A stretch of DNA of 64,000 bases, taken from positions 2,542,001 to 2,606,000 of the forward strand of contig NZ_LT670819.1 in the NCBI RefSeq assembly GCF_900129855.1, read 5' to 3'. The translations under genes were made by a program, and so were the position numbers. Source of the stretch: Streptomyces sp. 3214.6. Lineage in GTDB: Bacteria; Actinomycetota; Actinomycetes; Streptomycetales; Streptomycetaceae. The notes beneath the pieces were generated by a model. That model had not been told where the DNA came from. It saw only the letters and a program-made list of their open reading frames with translations, and made no database searches. Shown here piece after piece: positions 53,539-62,250 of the stretch. Each line of letters opens with the position of its first letter. Within the stretch, counting starts at the first letter, position 1.

Positions 53539-55305
53539 ATGAGCCCCACTCCCCCCGCCCGTCGCCTGCGCCTCGGAATGCCGCGGCGCATGTTCTCGCA
53601 GCTTCTGCTCATGCAGTTGGCGATCGCCGCGGGAGTCGTGGTGCTCGCCACCGGGCTGTTCCTCGCCCCGCTCAGCAATCAGCTGGACGACCAGGCGATG
53701 CGCCGCGCCCTCGCCATCGCACAGACCACCGCCGCGGTGCCGCAGATCGCCGAGGACCTGCAGCGCACGCGGCCGTCGGTCGACGGACCGGTGCAGCGGG
53801 AGGCCGAGCGGATCCGTAAGGCCAGCGGCGCCGAGTACGTCGTGGTGATGGACCTCAACGGCACACGCTGGTCGCACCCCGAGCCCGCGGAGGTCGGCGG
53901 CCATGTCTCGACGTCCCCGAGCAAGGCGCTGGCCGGCAGGACCGTCATGGAGATCGACAGCGGCACCCTGGGCCGCTCGGCCCGCGGCAAGGTGCCGCTG
54001 CGCGACAGCGACGGCCAGATCATCGGCGCGGTCTCGGTCGGCATCGAGTACGACAGTGTGCGGGCGCGTCTGATCCATGCGATCCCCGGGCTGTTCGCCT
54101 ACGCCGGAGGCGCCCTCGCCGTGGGTGCGCTGGCCGCCTGGCTGATCTCCCGGCGGGTCCAGCGACAGACCCGTGACCTGGCCTTCTCGGACATCTCGGC
54201 GCTGCTCGCCGAGCGTGAGGCGATGCTGCACGGCATCCGGGAGGGTGTCGTCGCCCTGGACCGCGCCGGACGCGTCCGGCTGCTCAACGACGAGGCCCAG
54301 CGCCTCCTCGGTATCGGGGACGAAGCGGTGGGCGCATCGCCCGACCAGGCGCTCGGCGAGGGACGTACGGCCGACGTGCTGTCCGGCCGGGTGACCGGCA
54401 CGGACCTGATCTCCGTCCGCGGCCAGCGGGTCCTGGTCGTCAACCGCATGCCCACCGACGACGGCGGGGCGGTGGCCACCCTGCGCGACCGCACCGAGCT
54501 GGAGCAGCTCGGCCGCGAGCTGGACTCGACGCACGGCCTGATCGACGCGCTGCGCGCCCAGGACCACGAGCACGCCAACCGCATGCACACGCTGCTGGGT
54601 CTGCTCGAACTGGAGATGTACGACGACGCCGTGGAGTTCGTCGGGGAGGTGGTCGGCGATCACCGGGCCACCGCGGAGCAGGTGACCGAGCGGATCGAGG
54701 ATCCGCTGCTCGCCGCCCTGCTGGTCGGCAAGGCGACCGTCGCGGCCGAGCGCGGGGTCGCGCTGTGGGTCTCCGACCGCACCCGGTTGCCCGACCGGCT
54801 GATCGACCCGCGCGGGCTCGTCACGATCGTCGGCAACCTGGTGGACAACGCGCTGGACGCCGTCGCGGGCAAGCCGCACGCGCGCGTGGAGGTCGAATTG
54901 CGTGCGCAGGGCCGTGCCGCCGTGCTGCGGGTGCGGGACACCGGGCCCGGCATACCGGCCGAGCAGCGTGAGTTGATCTTCACCGAGGGCTGGTCCACGA
55001 AGAAGCCGCCGGCGCACGGCAAGCGCGGCATCGGGCTCTCCCTGGTGCGCAGGCTCGCCGAGCGGCAGGGCGGCAGCGCGACGGCCGGCGAGGCGGCCGG
55101 CGGGGGCGCCGAGTTCACCGTCGTCCTGCCCGACGCGCTGACCGAGCCCGAACCGGCGCCCGGCCCGGAATCCGACCAGGACTTCGGCCTGGGCTCCGGC
55201 CCGGCGTCGGGTTCGGCGTCGGGTTCGGCGTCGGGTTCGGTGTCCGGCCTGGAGCCCGCCTGGGCCGCTCCGGCGAAGAGCGCTGTCGAGGAGGAGTCGC
55301 GATGA
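53539..55305 (+). CDS. CitA/DcuS-type sensor histidine kinase
   Basis: 588-aa sensor. Two membrane helices (about 22-45 and 185-210) enclose an extracytoplasmic PAS-like sensor with YVVVMDLNGTRWSHP. A cytoplasmic PAS (about 225-320) follows, then RAQDHEHANRMHTLLGLLE with the phospho-acceptor His, and HATPase with NLVDNALDAVAGKPH and GKRGIGLSLVRRLAE. A Ser/Gly/Ala/Pro-rich tail follows (about 545-575). Start ATG 53539, no ribosome site. Its stop overlaps the regulator ATG (ATGA). Family members sense C4-dicarboxylates or citrate. Confidence 0.92.
   Translation: MSPTPPARRLRLGMPRRMFSQLLLMQLAIAAGVVVLATGLFLAPLSNQLDDQAMRRALAIAQTTAAVPQIAEDLQRTRPSVDGPVQREAERIRKASGAEYVVVMDLNGTRWSHPEPAEVGGHVSTSPSKALAGRTVMEIDSGTLGRSARGKVPLRDSDGQIIGAVSVGIEYDSVRARLIHAIPGLFAYAGGALAVGALAAWLISRRVQRQTRDLAFSDISALLAEREAMLHGIREGVVALDRAGRVRLLNDEAQRLLGIGDEAVGASPDQALGEGRTADVLSGRVTGTDLISVRGQRVLVVNRMPTDDGGAVATLRDRTELEQLGRELDSTHGLIDALRAQDHEHANRMHTLLGLLELEMYDDAVEFVGEVVGDHRATAEQVTERIEDPLLAALLVGKATVAAERGVALWVSDRTRLPDRLIDPRGLVTIVGNLVDNALDAVAGKPHARVEVELRAQGRAAVLRVRDTGPGIPAEQRELIFTEGWSTKKPPAHGKRGIGLSLVRRLAERQGGSATAGEAAGGGAEFTVVLPDALTEPEPAPGPESDQDFGLGSGPASGSASGSASGSVSGLEPAWAAPAKSAVEEESR
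55201..55241 (+). repeat. 12-bp tandem repeat in the kinase tail
   Basis: Three consecutive copies of GGCGTCGGGTTC (one flanking copy degenerate), in frame, encoding a Ser-Gly-Ser-Ala pattern after the ATPase domain. Confidence 0.85.
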
Positions 55306-55982
55306 TCGAGGTCCTGGTCGTGGACGACGACACCAGGGTCGCCCGGGTCAACGCCGCCTACGTCGGGAAGGTCCCCGGCTTCCATGTCGCCGGCGAGGCC
55401 CACAGCGCGGCCGACGCGCTGCGCCAGCTGGAGCTGCTGCCCCGTCTGGACCTCGTCCTGCTGGACCACTACCTGCCCGACGAGACGGGTCTGGAGGTGG
55501 TGCAGGAGATGCGCCGGCGCGGCCACCAGACCGACGTGATCATGGTGACGGCCGCCCGGGACGTCTCGACGGTGCAGGCCGCGATGCGCCAGGGTGCCCT
55601 GCAGTACCTGGTGAAACCGTTCGCCTTCGCGGGCCTGCGCGCCAAGCTGGAGGCCTACGCCGACCTGCGTCGCACGCTCGACGGCGGAGGTGAGGCCGAA
55701 CAGGCCGACGTCGACCGCATCTTCGGTGCGCTGTCCGCCCGCTCGGAGCCCGGGCTGCCCAAAGGGCACTCCCCCACCACCGCCGAACTCGTACGCCAGT
55801 CCCTGATGAACGCCGAGGGCCCGCTGTCGGCGCAGGAGATCGCCGACCGGACCGGAGTGAGCCGGCAGACCGCCCAGCGCTATCTGAAGCTTCTGGAGCG
55901 CACGGGACGGGCCCGACTGACCCTGAAGTACGGCGACGCGGGCCGCCCGGAACACCGTTACGTGTGGGCGACCCGCGCTTGA
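55302..55982 (+). CDS. CitB/DpiA-type response regulator
   Basis: 226-aa regulator. Receiver (about 1-120) with VVDDD, phospho-acceptor Asp in LVLLDHYLPDETG, and VKPFAFAGL. The C-terminal HTH has EIADRTGVSRQTAQRYLKLL and ends GRPEHRYVW. Starts inside the kinase stop codon. A close paralogue is encoded at 59163, on the other side of an ABC transporter operon. Likely controls uptake of a small organic acid. Confidence 0.92.
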   Translation: MIEVLVVDDDTRVARVNAAYVGKVPGFHVAGEAHSAADALRQLELLPRLDLVLLDHYLPDETGLEVVQEMRRRGHQTDVIMVTAARDVSTVQAAMRQGALQYLVKPFAFAGLRAKLEAYADLRRTLDGGGEAEQADVDRIFGALSARSEPGLPKGHSPTTAELVRQSLMNAEGPLSAQEIADRTGVSRQTAQRYLKLLERTGRARLTLKYGDAGRPEHRYVWATRA

Positions 55983-56050
55983 GGGCACGGCTCTTGGGGG
56001 CGGGGAAGGAACCGTGCCCTCGTGGGATACGGATCCCGACCCGCCGCCTG

Positions 56051-56096
56051 CTCGACCGTCAGCCCGTCGCCTGCTCGACCGTCAGCCCGTCGCCTG
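56051..56096. repeat. 23-bp tandem duplication across the binding-protein stop codon
   Basis: Two adjacent perfect copies of a 23-bp unit beginning CTCGACCGTCAGCCC. The second includes the gene's stop codon (56082-56084). Confidence 0.93.
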
Positions 56097-57149
56097 TGCG
56101 ACGAACTCGGTCGTGTAGGTCTTGCTCAGGTCGACGTCGGCGTTCCGGATGTTCGTGTTGAACGCCTTGAGGACCTTCTCGACCGTCTCGGGACCGTTCT
56201 TGGGCATCACGCCGTCCTTGGTGAACATGGGCAGCGAGTTCTTGATGGCCACCGAGTACAGCAGCTTGTTGCCTTGCGAGTAGTCGGCCGGCATCTTCTC
56301 GGCGATCTCGGCGGCACTGTGTGTGGACATCCACTTGAGCGTCTTGACGAACGCGTTGGCCAGCTTCTGGACGGTGTCCTTGTGGCCGTTGACCCAGTCC
56401 GTCTGCATGTACAGGCTCGACGACGGGTACGGTCCGCCGAGCGCCTCCTGCGAGCCCTGCGGTGTGCGCATGTCGAGGAGGATCTTCCCGGCCTTCTTGT
56501 CCAGGACGTTCGCCACCGTCGGGTCGGTCGTCATGCCGCCGTCGATGGCGCCCTGCTGGAGCGCCGAGATGAAGGTCGGCCCCGCACCCACGGCGACCGG
56601 GGTGAACTCGCTGACCTTCACGCCGTTCTTGACGGCGAGGTACTTGGTGAGGAAGTCCGTCGAGGAGCCGAGGCCCGTGACGCCGAGCTTCTTCCCCTTG
56701 AAGTCCTTGGGCGAGGCGATGTCGCCCTCCGCCTTGGTGGAGACGATCTCTACCTCGCCGGGGGCCTGCGACAGCTGCACGACGGACTCCACCTCCTTGC
56801 CCTTCACCTGGAGGTCGAGCGTGTGGTCGTAGAAGCCGACGGCGCCCTGGACCTGGCCGGAGACGAGCGCGGTCTCGGCCTGCACACCGGCCGGCTCGCT
56901 CAGCAGTTCGACATCGAGCCCCTCGGCGTCGAAGTAGCCCAGCCGCTGGGTGAGCATCGCGGGCAGGTAGATGACCTTGTCCAGGCCGCCGACCATGATC
57001 TTGACGTTCGTGCCCTTGCCGTCCCCCTTGCTGCCGGATCCGCTGGAGGCGGTACTGGCCGCGTCGTTGGCGCAGGCGGTGAGCGAGGAGAGGGCGAGCA
57101 GGCCGGCGGCGGCCAGGGCCGCGTGTCTGGCGGTTGTGCGCATGCGCAT
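56082..57149 (-). CDS. NitT/TauT-type ABC transporter substrate-binding lipoprotein
   Basis: 355-aa lipoprotein. Signal peptide with lipobox LSSLTAC (cleavage before Cys at about 26), a Gly/Ser linker, then an NMT1-like binding domain (VKIMVGGLDKVIYLPAMLTQ, LGYFDAEGLDVELLSEPAG). ATG 57149 was chosen (AAGGACG upstream). Third gene of an ATPase-permease-binding-protein set. The ligand may be a sulfonate, nitrate-like anion or pyrimidine; nothing decides it. A repeat array separates it from the permease gene. Confidence 0.9.
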   Translation of the reverse strand: MRMRTTARHAALAAAGLLALSSLTACANDAASTASSGSGSKGDGKGTNVKIMVGGLDKVIYLPAMLTQRLGYFDAEGLDVELLSEPAGVQAETALVSGQVQGAVGFYDHTLDLQVKGKEVESVVQLSQAPGEVEIVSTKAEGDIASPKDFKGKKLGVTGLGSSTDFLTKYLAVKNGVKVSEFTPVAVGAGPTFISALQQGAIDGGMTTDPTVANVLDKKAGKILLDMRTPQGSQEALGGPYPSSSLYMQTDWVNGHKDTVQKLANAFVKTLKWMSTHSAAEIAEKMPADYSQGNKLLYSVAIKNSLPMFTKDGVMPKNGPETVEKVLKAFNTNIRNADVDLSKTYTTEFVAQATG

Positions 57150-57187
57150 GGCGGGTTCACGTCCTTGTGAGAGGGCGGGGCGGGGGT

Positions 57188-57306
57188 GAGGATCGTTCAA
57201 CGAGGGGATGCAGGGATGCGGGGATGCAGGGATGCGGGGATGCAGGGATGCGGGGATGCAGGGATGCGGGGATGCGGGGAATGCGGGAATGAGGATCGTT
57301 CGACGA
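57188..57306. repeat. 8-bp tandem-repeat array bracketed by 16-bp direct repeats
   Basis: 57205-57276 holds nine units of GGGATGCA/GGGATGCG, mostly alternating, followed by a degenerate GGGAATGCGGGAAT. The array is flanked by GAGGATCGTTCAACGA (57188-57203) and GAGGATCGTTCGACGA (57291-57306). It lies between permease and binding-protein genes. Confidence 0.93.
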
Positions 57307-57332
57307 AGAGTCGGCTGCAGCCGGCCGAGGGG

Positions 57333-58196
57333 TCAGCTGTCGGAACCCGACGGCTTCCACCGGAAGATGCGGCGCTCGGCGAAGGTCAACAGCCCCTCGG
57401 CGACCAGTGCGACGGCGGCGAGGATGACCATCGCGGCGTACACACCGGCGGCGTTGAACGTGCCCTGTGACTGCGCGACGAGCAGGCCGATGCCCTTGGT
57501 CGCGCCGATGTACTCGCCGACGATGGCGCCGATGAGGGCGAAGCCGAAGCTGACGTGGAGGCTGGTGAAGATCCACGAGGTGGCGGACGGGATGACCACC
57601 TGAAGCGTCACCCTGCGGTCGCTCGCGCCGAGGATGCGGGCGTTGGCGACAAGGTTGCGGTCGACCTCGCGGGCGCCCTGGAAGGCGTTGAAGAAGACCG
57701 GGAAGAACACCAGGACCACGGCCGAGGCGACCTTGGAGGCGGGGCCGAGGCCGAACCAGATCACGAAGATCGGGGCCAGGACGATCCTGGGTATGGAGTT
57801 GAGCACCTTGATGTAGGGACCGAGGACATCGGCGAGAAAGGTGATCCGCCCGAGCGCGATGCCGCACACGACACCGGTGACCACCCCGATGATCCAACCG
57901 AGCAGGGCCTCGTAGAGCGTGTACCAGATCTGCTCGCCGAGGGAGCCCAGCGCGGTCCCGTGCGTGATCCAGGTCCAGATCTGGTCCCAGATCTTGGAGG
58001 GCATAGAGAAGTTGAACGGGTCGATGGTCTTGGCCCGCGAGAGCGCCTCCCACAGGGCGAGGACGGCCACCAGGAGGAGGACGCGGGCGGCCGCGACGAC
58101 GATCTTGCGTCTGCGGGCGGCACGCGCGCGTGAGTGCGCGCGGTCCGGCGCCTTGACCGTGTCGACAACCGAAGTGCTGAGCACGTCAGGCGACAT
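57333..58196 (-). CDS. NitT/TauT-type ABC transporter permease
   Basis: 287-aa membrane protein, about six helices, with the permease EAA-type loop (GASDRRVTLQVVIPSATSWI). ATG 58196, preceded by GAGGTG; the gene overlaps the ATPase stop by 11 bp. N-terminal 35 residues are charged and cytoplasmic. Confidence 0.92.
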   Translation of the reverse strand: MSPDVLSTSVVDTVKAPDRAHSRARAARRRKIVVAAARVLLLVAVLALWEALSRAKTIDPFNFSMPSKIWDQIWTWITHGTALGSLGEQIWYTLYEALLGWIIGVVTGVVCGIALGRITFLADVLGPYIKVLNSIPRIVLAPIFVIWFGLGPASKVASAVVLVFFPVFFNAFQGAREVDRNLVANARILGASDRRVTLQVVIPSATSWIFTSLHVSFGFALIGAIVGEYIGATKGIGLLVAQSQGTFNAAGVYAAMVILAAVALVAEGLLTFAERRIFRWKPSGSDS

Positions 58197-59001
58197 GGGC
58201 GGCACCTCTTTCACGGGTGATGCGGACCTCTTCACCGAGGGACTCCCAGATCTCGCGGTAGATCTCTATGAACCGCGGCTCAAGACGCACCGACTCGACC
58301 TTGCGCGGCCGCGGCAGGTCGATGTCGAAGACGTGCTTCACGGTGGCCGGCCCCGCCGTCATGACCACGACCTTGTCGGCCAGCGCGATGGACTCCTCCA
58401 GGTCGTGGGTGACGAAGACCACGGACGCGCCGGTGCCCTCCCACAGCTCCAGGAGCTCGTCCGACATCAGGGCCCTGGTCTGCACGTCGAGCGCCGAGAA
58501 CGGCTCGTCCATGAGCAGGATCTCGGGGTCGTTGACGAAGGTCGCGGCGAGGGCGACGCGTTTGCGCTGACCGCCGGAGAGCTGATGCGGGTAGCGGTCC
58601 TCGAAGGCGGCGAGCCCGACCCGGGCCAGCCACTCGCGCGCCTTCAGCTTCGCCTCCGCCTTGGGCACTCCGCGGAAGCGGGGGCCGGCCATGACGTTGG
58701 ACAGGACGGTGCGCCAGGGGAACGTGGCGTCCTGCTGGAAGACGAAGCCGACCTTGTCGCCGACGCCCCGCACGGGCTGCCCGGCGACCAGTACCTCGCC
58801 CTGAGTGGGCTCTTCCAATCCGCTGACCAGCGTCAACGTGGTCGACTTGCCGCAGCCGGTCGGCCCGACGACGGCCACGAACTCGCCGCGCCCGACAGTG
58901 AGGTCGAGGTCCCGCACAGCCGTGTGCGGGGCACCCGACGGGGTCCTGAAGACCTTGCTCGCACCCCGCAGCTCGATGGCGGGGCTGGTGTGTGCGCTCA
59001 T
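58186..59001 (-). CDS. NitT/TauT-type ABC transporter ATPase
   Basis: 271-aa ATPase. Walker A GPTGCGKST, Q-loop VFQQDATFPWRT, signature LSGGQRKRVALAA, Walker B ILLMDEPFSALD, switch His in VTHDLEES. ATG 59001 (MSAHTSPAIELRG); weak ribosome site. First gene of the transporter operon, divergent from a CitB-type regulator. Confidence 0.93.
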   Translation of the reverse strand: MSAHTSPAIELRGASKVFRTPSGAPHTAVRDLDLTVGRGEFVAVVGPTGCGKSTTLTLVSGLEEPTQGEVLVAGQPVRGVGDKVGFVFQQDATFPWRTVLSNVMAGPRFRGVPKAEAKLKAREWLARVGLAAFEDRYPHQLSGGQRKRVALAATFVNDPEILLMDEPFSALDVQTRALMSDELLELWEGTGASVVFVTHDLEESIALADKVVVMTAGPATVKHVFDIDLPRPRKVESVRLEPRFIEIYREIWESLGEEVRITRERGAAHVA

Positions 59002-59077
59002 GGCCGGGGACGGTAGAGGTGACCGGCGAGAGAGCATCAGCCTTCTGGGCGCATGCGCTTCTTTTGCCTGCAGTGGC

Positions 59078-59109
59078 CTGTTGTGCTCTTTTTGCTCGCG
59101 CTACAACAG
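59078..59109. promoter_or_regulatory. Inverted repeat in the transporter/regulator divergent region
   Basis: CTGTTGT (59078-59084) and ACAACAG (59103-59109), perfect 7-bp arms, 18-base spacer, in an AT-rich patch. Candidate operator for the adjacent regulator. Confidence 0.45.
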
Positions 59110-59162
59110 CGAAGCCGAAACATGGGCTTAACGCCCACCTGGCCTGCACGGAGAGAGGCCCG

Positions 59163-59855
59163 ATGATTGACGTCCTGGTCGTGGACGACGACTTCCGTGT
59201 CGCCGAGATCAACGCCAAGTACGTGGGAAAGGTTCCCGGATTCCGGGTGGCCGCCCGCGCGCACAGTGCCGCCCAGGCACTGGCCGCCGTCGAGCGCGGC
59301 ACCATCGACCTGGTGCTGCTCGACCACTACCTGCCCGACCAGACCGGCCTCCAGCTCGTCCACCGCATGCGGCAACAGGGCCACGGCACCGACGTCATCA
59401 TGATCACGGCGGCCGGCGACGTCACGACTGTGCAGACCGCGATGCGCCTGGGCGCCCTGCACTACCTGGTCAAACCGTTCACATTCGCCGCGCTGCGCAC
59501 CCGCCTCGACTCCTACGCCGCCCTGCGCCGCACCGTGGACCGGGTGGGCGGGCATGGCATCGCCGGCCAGGAACAGGTCGACCGGATCTTCGGCGCCCTG
59601 CGCACCGCACCGGTACCGTCCGCGCCCGGTCTGCCGAGCGGCCACTCGGAGCCGACCACGGACCTGATCTGCGCGGTCCTGCACCGCGCGAACCAGCCCT
59701 TGTCGGCCCACGAGGTCGCCGCCGAGACGGGCCTGAGCCGCTCCACCGCCCAGCGTTACCTCCGCCACCTGGAGCAGGCCGGCCGCCTGCACCTCTCCCT
59801 GAAGTACGGCGACACCGGCCGCCCGGAACACCGATACGTGTGGGTGGCGCCGTAG
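59163..59855 (+). CDS. Orphan CitB-type response regulator
   Basis: 230-aa regulator closely similar to the one at 55302: VVDDDFRVAEINAKYVGKVP, LVLLDHYLPDQTG with the phospho-acceptor Asp, VKPFTFAAL, ETGLSRSTAQRYLRHLE and GRPEHRYVW. ATG 59163, GAGAGAGG upstream. No kinase adjoins it. Probably arose by duplication; it may be phosphorylated by the kinase at 53539 or another, and likely regulates the divergent ABC transporter. Confidence 0.9.
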   Translation: MIDVLVVDDDFRVAEINAKYVGKVPGFRVAARAHSAAQALAAVERGTIDLVLLDHYLPDQTGLQLVHRMRQQGHGTDVIMITAAGDVTTVQTAMRLGALHYLVKPFTFAALRTRLDSYAALRRTVDRVGGHGIAGQEQVDRIFGALRTAPVPSAPGLPSGHSEPTTDLICAVLHRANQPLSAHEVAAETGLSRSTAQRYLRHLEQAGRLHLSLKYGDTGRPEHRYVWVAP

Positions 59856-59862
59856 CCGTGAG

Positions 59863-59908
59863 CGGAGCGGTGAAGGGTGAGGGGGGAGCGGTGAGGGGTG
59901 AGCGGTGA
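59863..59908. repeat. Short GAGCGGTGA-type repeats
   Basis: GAGCGGTGA and variants (GGGTGAG) recur four or five times in 45 bp downstream of the orphan regulator. Confidence 0.6.
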
Positions 59909-60005
59909 TCCGGTTGCGGTACGGCGGTGGCGCAGCCACCCGCCCGGCCTTTCGCTCAGATCGCCTGATCGCTGGCCGAGCGTGCCGTTGGCTGGACGAA
60001 ACCGC

Positions 60006-61598
60006 CTACGCGGCGCCCGCTCCCGTCAGTGACCGCACCTCCGTCTCCGCGTGTTTGGCCTCGTCCGCGATCTCGGCCGAGGTGACCGTGCCCAGCCAGC
60101 CCGCCAGGAAGCCCAGTGGAATCGAGACCAGGCCGGGGTTCTGCAGGGGGAAGTACTGGAAGTCCACGGTCGGGAAGAGCGACTCGGGGCTACCGGACAC
60201 CACCGGCGACAGCACGACGAGCGCCAGGGCGGGCACCAGCCCGCCGTACACCGCCCACACGGCGCCCCGCGTGGTGAAGTCCCGCCAGAACAGCGAGTAC
60301 AGCAGGACCGGCAGGTTCGCGGAGGCCGCGACGGCGAAGGCGAGCCCGACCAGGAAGGCCACATTGAGATCGCGGGCCAGCAGGCTGAGGGCGATCGCGA
60401 CGACGCCGATGCCCACGGCGGCGGCCCGTGCCACCGCGACCTCGCTGCGAGGTTCGGCATGCCGACGGCGGAAGGAGGCGTACAGGTCGTGCGCCACCGA
60501 CGCCGAGGAGGCGAGCGTGACCCCGGCGACGACGGCGAGGATCGTGGCGAAGGCGACGGCCGCCACGACCGCGAACAGGACGGTGCCGCCCGTGGAGTCG
60601 GCACCTCCGCCCAGATCGAGGGCGAGGAGGGGAACGGCCGTGTTCCCGGATGCGTTCGAGCCGCGTACGGCCTCCGGGCCGACGATCGCCGCCGCGCCGA
60701 AGCCCAGGACGATCGTCATCAGGTAGAACCCGCCGATGAGCCCGATCGACCAGACCGCGGACCGCCGGGCGGCCTGCGCGGTCGGCACGGTGTAGAAGCG
60801 GGACAGGATGTGCGGCAGCCCCGCCGTGCCCAGCACCAGCGCGAGCCCCAGGCTCATGAAGTCGAAACGCGCGGTCCAGTCCCCGCCATACTTCAGTCCG
60901 GGTGCCAGGTAGGCGGAACCGTGCCCGCTGCGCTCGGCCGCCGTACGCAGCAACTGGTCGAAGTCACCATGGAAACGCACCAGGACGAGTGCGGTGAGCA
61001 CGACGGTGCCACCCAGGAGCAGAACCGCCTTCACGATCTGAATCCACGTGGTGGCCCGCATCCCTCCCAAGGACACATAGATCACCATGAGCGCACCGAC
61101 CCCGATGACGGCCCAGAACCGGGCCGCCTCGCCGGTGTTCCCCAGGAGCAGCGCGACCAGGCTGCCCGCACCCACCATCTGCGCCACCAGATAGAGAACG
61201 GACACGGTGACCGAGGACGTTCCCGCCGCGATCCGCACCGGCCGCTCACTCATGCGCGCGGCGACCACGTCGGCGAGCGTGAACCGCCCACAGTTGCGCA
61301 CCAGTTCGGCGACGAGGAACAGCACCACCAGCCAGGCCACGAGGAAGCCCACCACGTACAGCAGACCGTCGTACCCGTACAGCGCGATCAGTCCGGTGGC
61401 ACCCAGGAAGGAGGCGGCCGACATGTAGTCGCCCGCGATGGCAAAACCATTCTCCATCGGGGAGAACAACCGCCCGCCCGCGTAGAACTCCTCCTGAGAA
61501 CCCTGCCGGTTGCGGCCCACCCAGGTCGTGATGCCCAGCGTGACCGCGACGAAGGCGCTGAACAGCAGCAACGCCGGCGCTTGTTGGTTGCCGGTCAC
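60006..61598 (-). CDS. Sodium/solute symporter (SSS family, acetate permease-like)
   Basis: 530-aa membrane protein with about 13 helices. GGRLFSPMENGFAIAGDYMS near residues 41-60, and SLGLALVLGTAGLPHILSRF, are typical of acetate/pyruvate-type (ActP, MctC) symporters. It starts at GTG 61598, overlapping the DUF485 stop by GTGA. DUF485-SSS pairs are a known arrangement for organic-acid uptake. The substrate is probably acetate, pyruvate or another monocarboxylate. Confidence 0.9.
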   Translation of the reverse strand: MTGNQQAPALLLFSAFVAVTLGITTWVGRNRQGSQEEFYAGGRLFSPMENGFAIAGDYMSAASFLGATGLIALYGYDGLLYVVGFLVAWLVVLFLVAELVRNCGRFTLADVVAARMSERPVRIAAGTSSVTVSVLYLVAQMVGAGSLVALLLGNTGEAARFWAVIGVGALMVIYVSLGGMRATTWIQIVKAVLLLGGTVVLTALVLVRFHGDFDQLLRTAAERSGHGSAYLAPGLKYGGDWTARFDFMSLGLALVLGTAGLPHILSRFYTVPTAQAARRSAVWSIGLIGGFYLMTIVLGFGAAAIVGPEAVRGSNASGNTAVPLLALDLGGGADSTGGTVLFAVVAAVAFATILAVVAGVTLASSASVAHDLYASFRRRHAEPRSEVAVARAAAVGIGVVAIALSLLARDLNVAFLVGLAFAVAASANLPVLLYSLFWRDFTTRGAVWAVYGGLVPALALVVLSPVVSGSPESLFPTVDFQYFPLQNPGLVSIPLGFLAGWLGTVTSAEIADEAKHAETEVRSLTGAGAA

Positions 61599-62170
61599 GA
61601 CGCACCGCCCCTTGCTTCACGCGTCAGTTCCTGAGTGTCCCAGCGCAGTTCGAGCGCGGCGCGGTCCCTGTGCAGCCGTGCATGCCGGGCGTAGGCCCAG
61701 GTGAGCAGGAACGTGCTGAGGAACTGTCCGAGCCCAGCGAGCAACGCCACGTTCACCGCGCCGGCCACCGGCCGCGCCATGAACGCGGGCGCCGTCGTCG
61801 CGGTCACGACGTACGCCACGTACCAGACGAAGAACCCGGCGACCGCCGGCACCACGAACCGCCGGTACCTGCTGCGCACCTCCTGGAAGGCCGCGCTGCG
61901 CTGCACCTCGAGGTAGACCTGGGCCGCCGCGACGGCTCCGGTCCCCCGCTCCCGACGTGCCCCCGGGACCTCGGCCACCTCCGTGACCGTGGCCGACTCG
62001 CCCCAGCCCGAGGCGAGCGCGTCATACCACGGGTCCTCGTAGCGCATTTCTCCTGGCGCTTCGCCGAATGCCCGGACTTGACGCTGATGGTGCTCGTCCC
62101 CGTATGGCGTGGGACCGCCGACCTCGGAGCCGTCCCCGTCGGAGCGGGCACGGCCGTTGCTTGACTGCAT
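61595..62170 (-). CDS. DUF485 membrane protein
   Basis: About 191-aa protein. A long hydrophilic N-terminus is followed by SAAFQEVRSRYRRFVVPAVA and two membrane helices (about 117-135 and 145-170), the DUF485 signature. Start uncertain: ATG 62170 is used, ATG 62047 and GTG 62221 are alternatives. It is coupled to the SSS symporter gene and is probably its small partner subunit. Confidence 0.85.
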   Translation of the reverse strand: MQSSNGRARSDGDGSEVGGPTPYGDEHHQRQVRAFGEAPGEMRYEDPWYDALASGWGESATVTEVAEVPGARRERGTGAVAAAQVYLEVQRSAAFQEVRSRYRRFVVPAVAGFFVWYVAYVVTATTAPAFMARPVAGAVNVALLAGLGQFLSTFLLTWAYARHARLHRDRAALELRWDTQELTREARGGAS

Positions 62171-62250
62171 GCCCAAGGATGGACAGAACGGGAAGATCCG
62201 CGACTCTTCTTCCCCGCACACTTCACCCCTTCAGGTGACCGACGGGCCGT

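Noticed and set aside
57205..57276. Repeat array as a CRISPR
   Set aside because: Units are 8 bp and contiguous, with no spacers and no cas genes.
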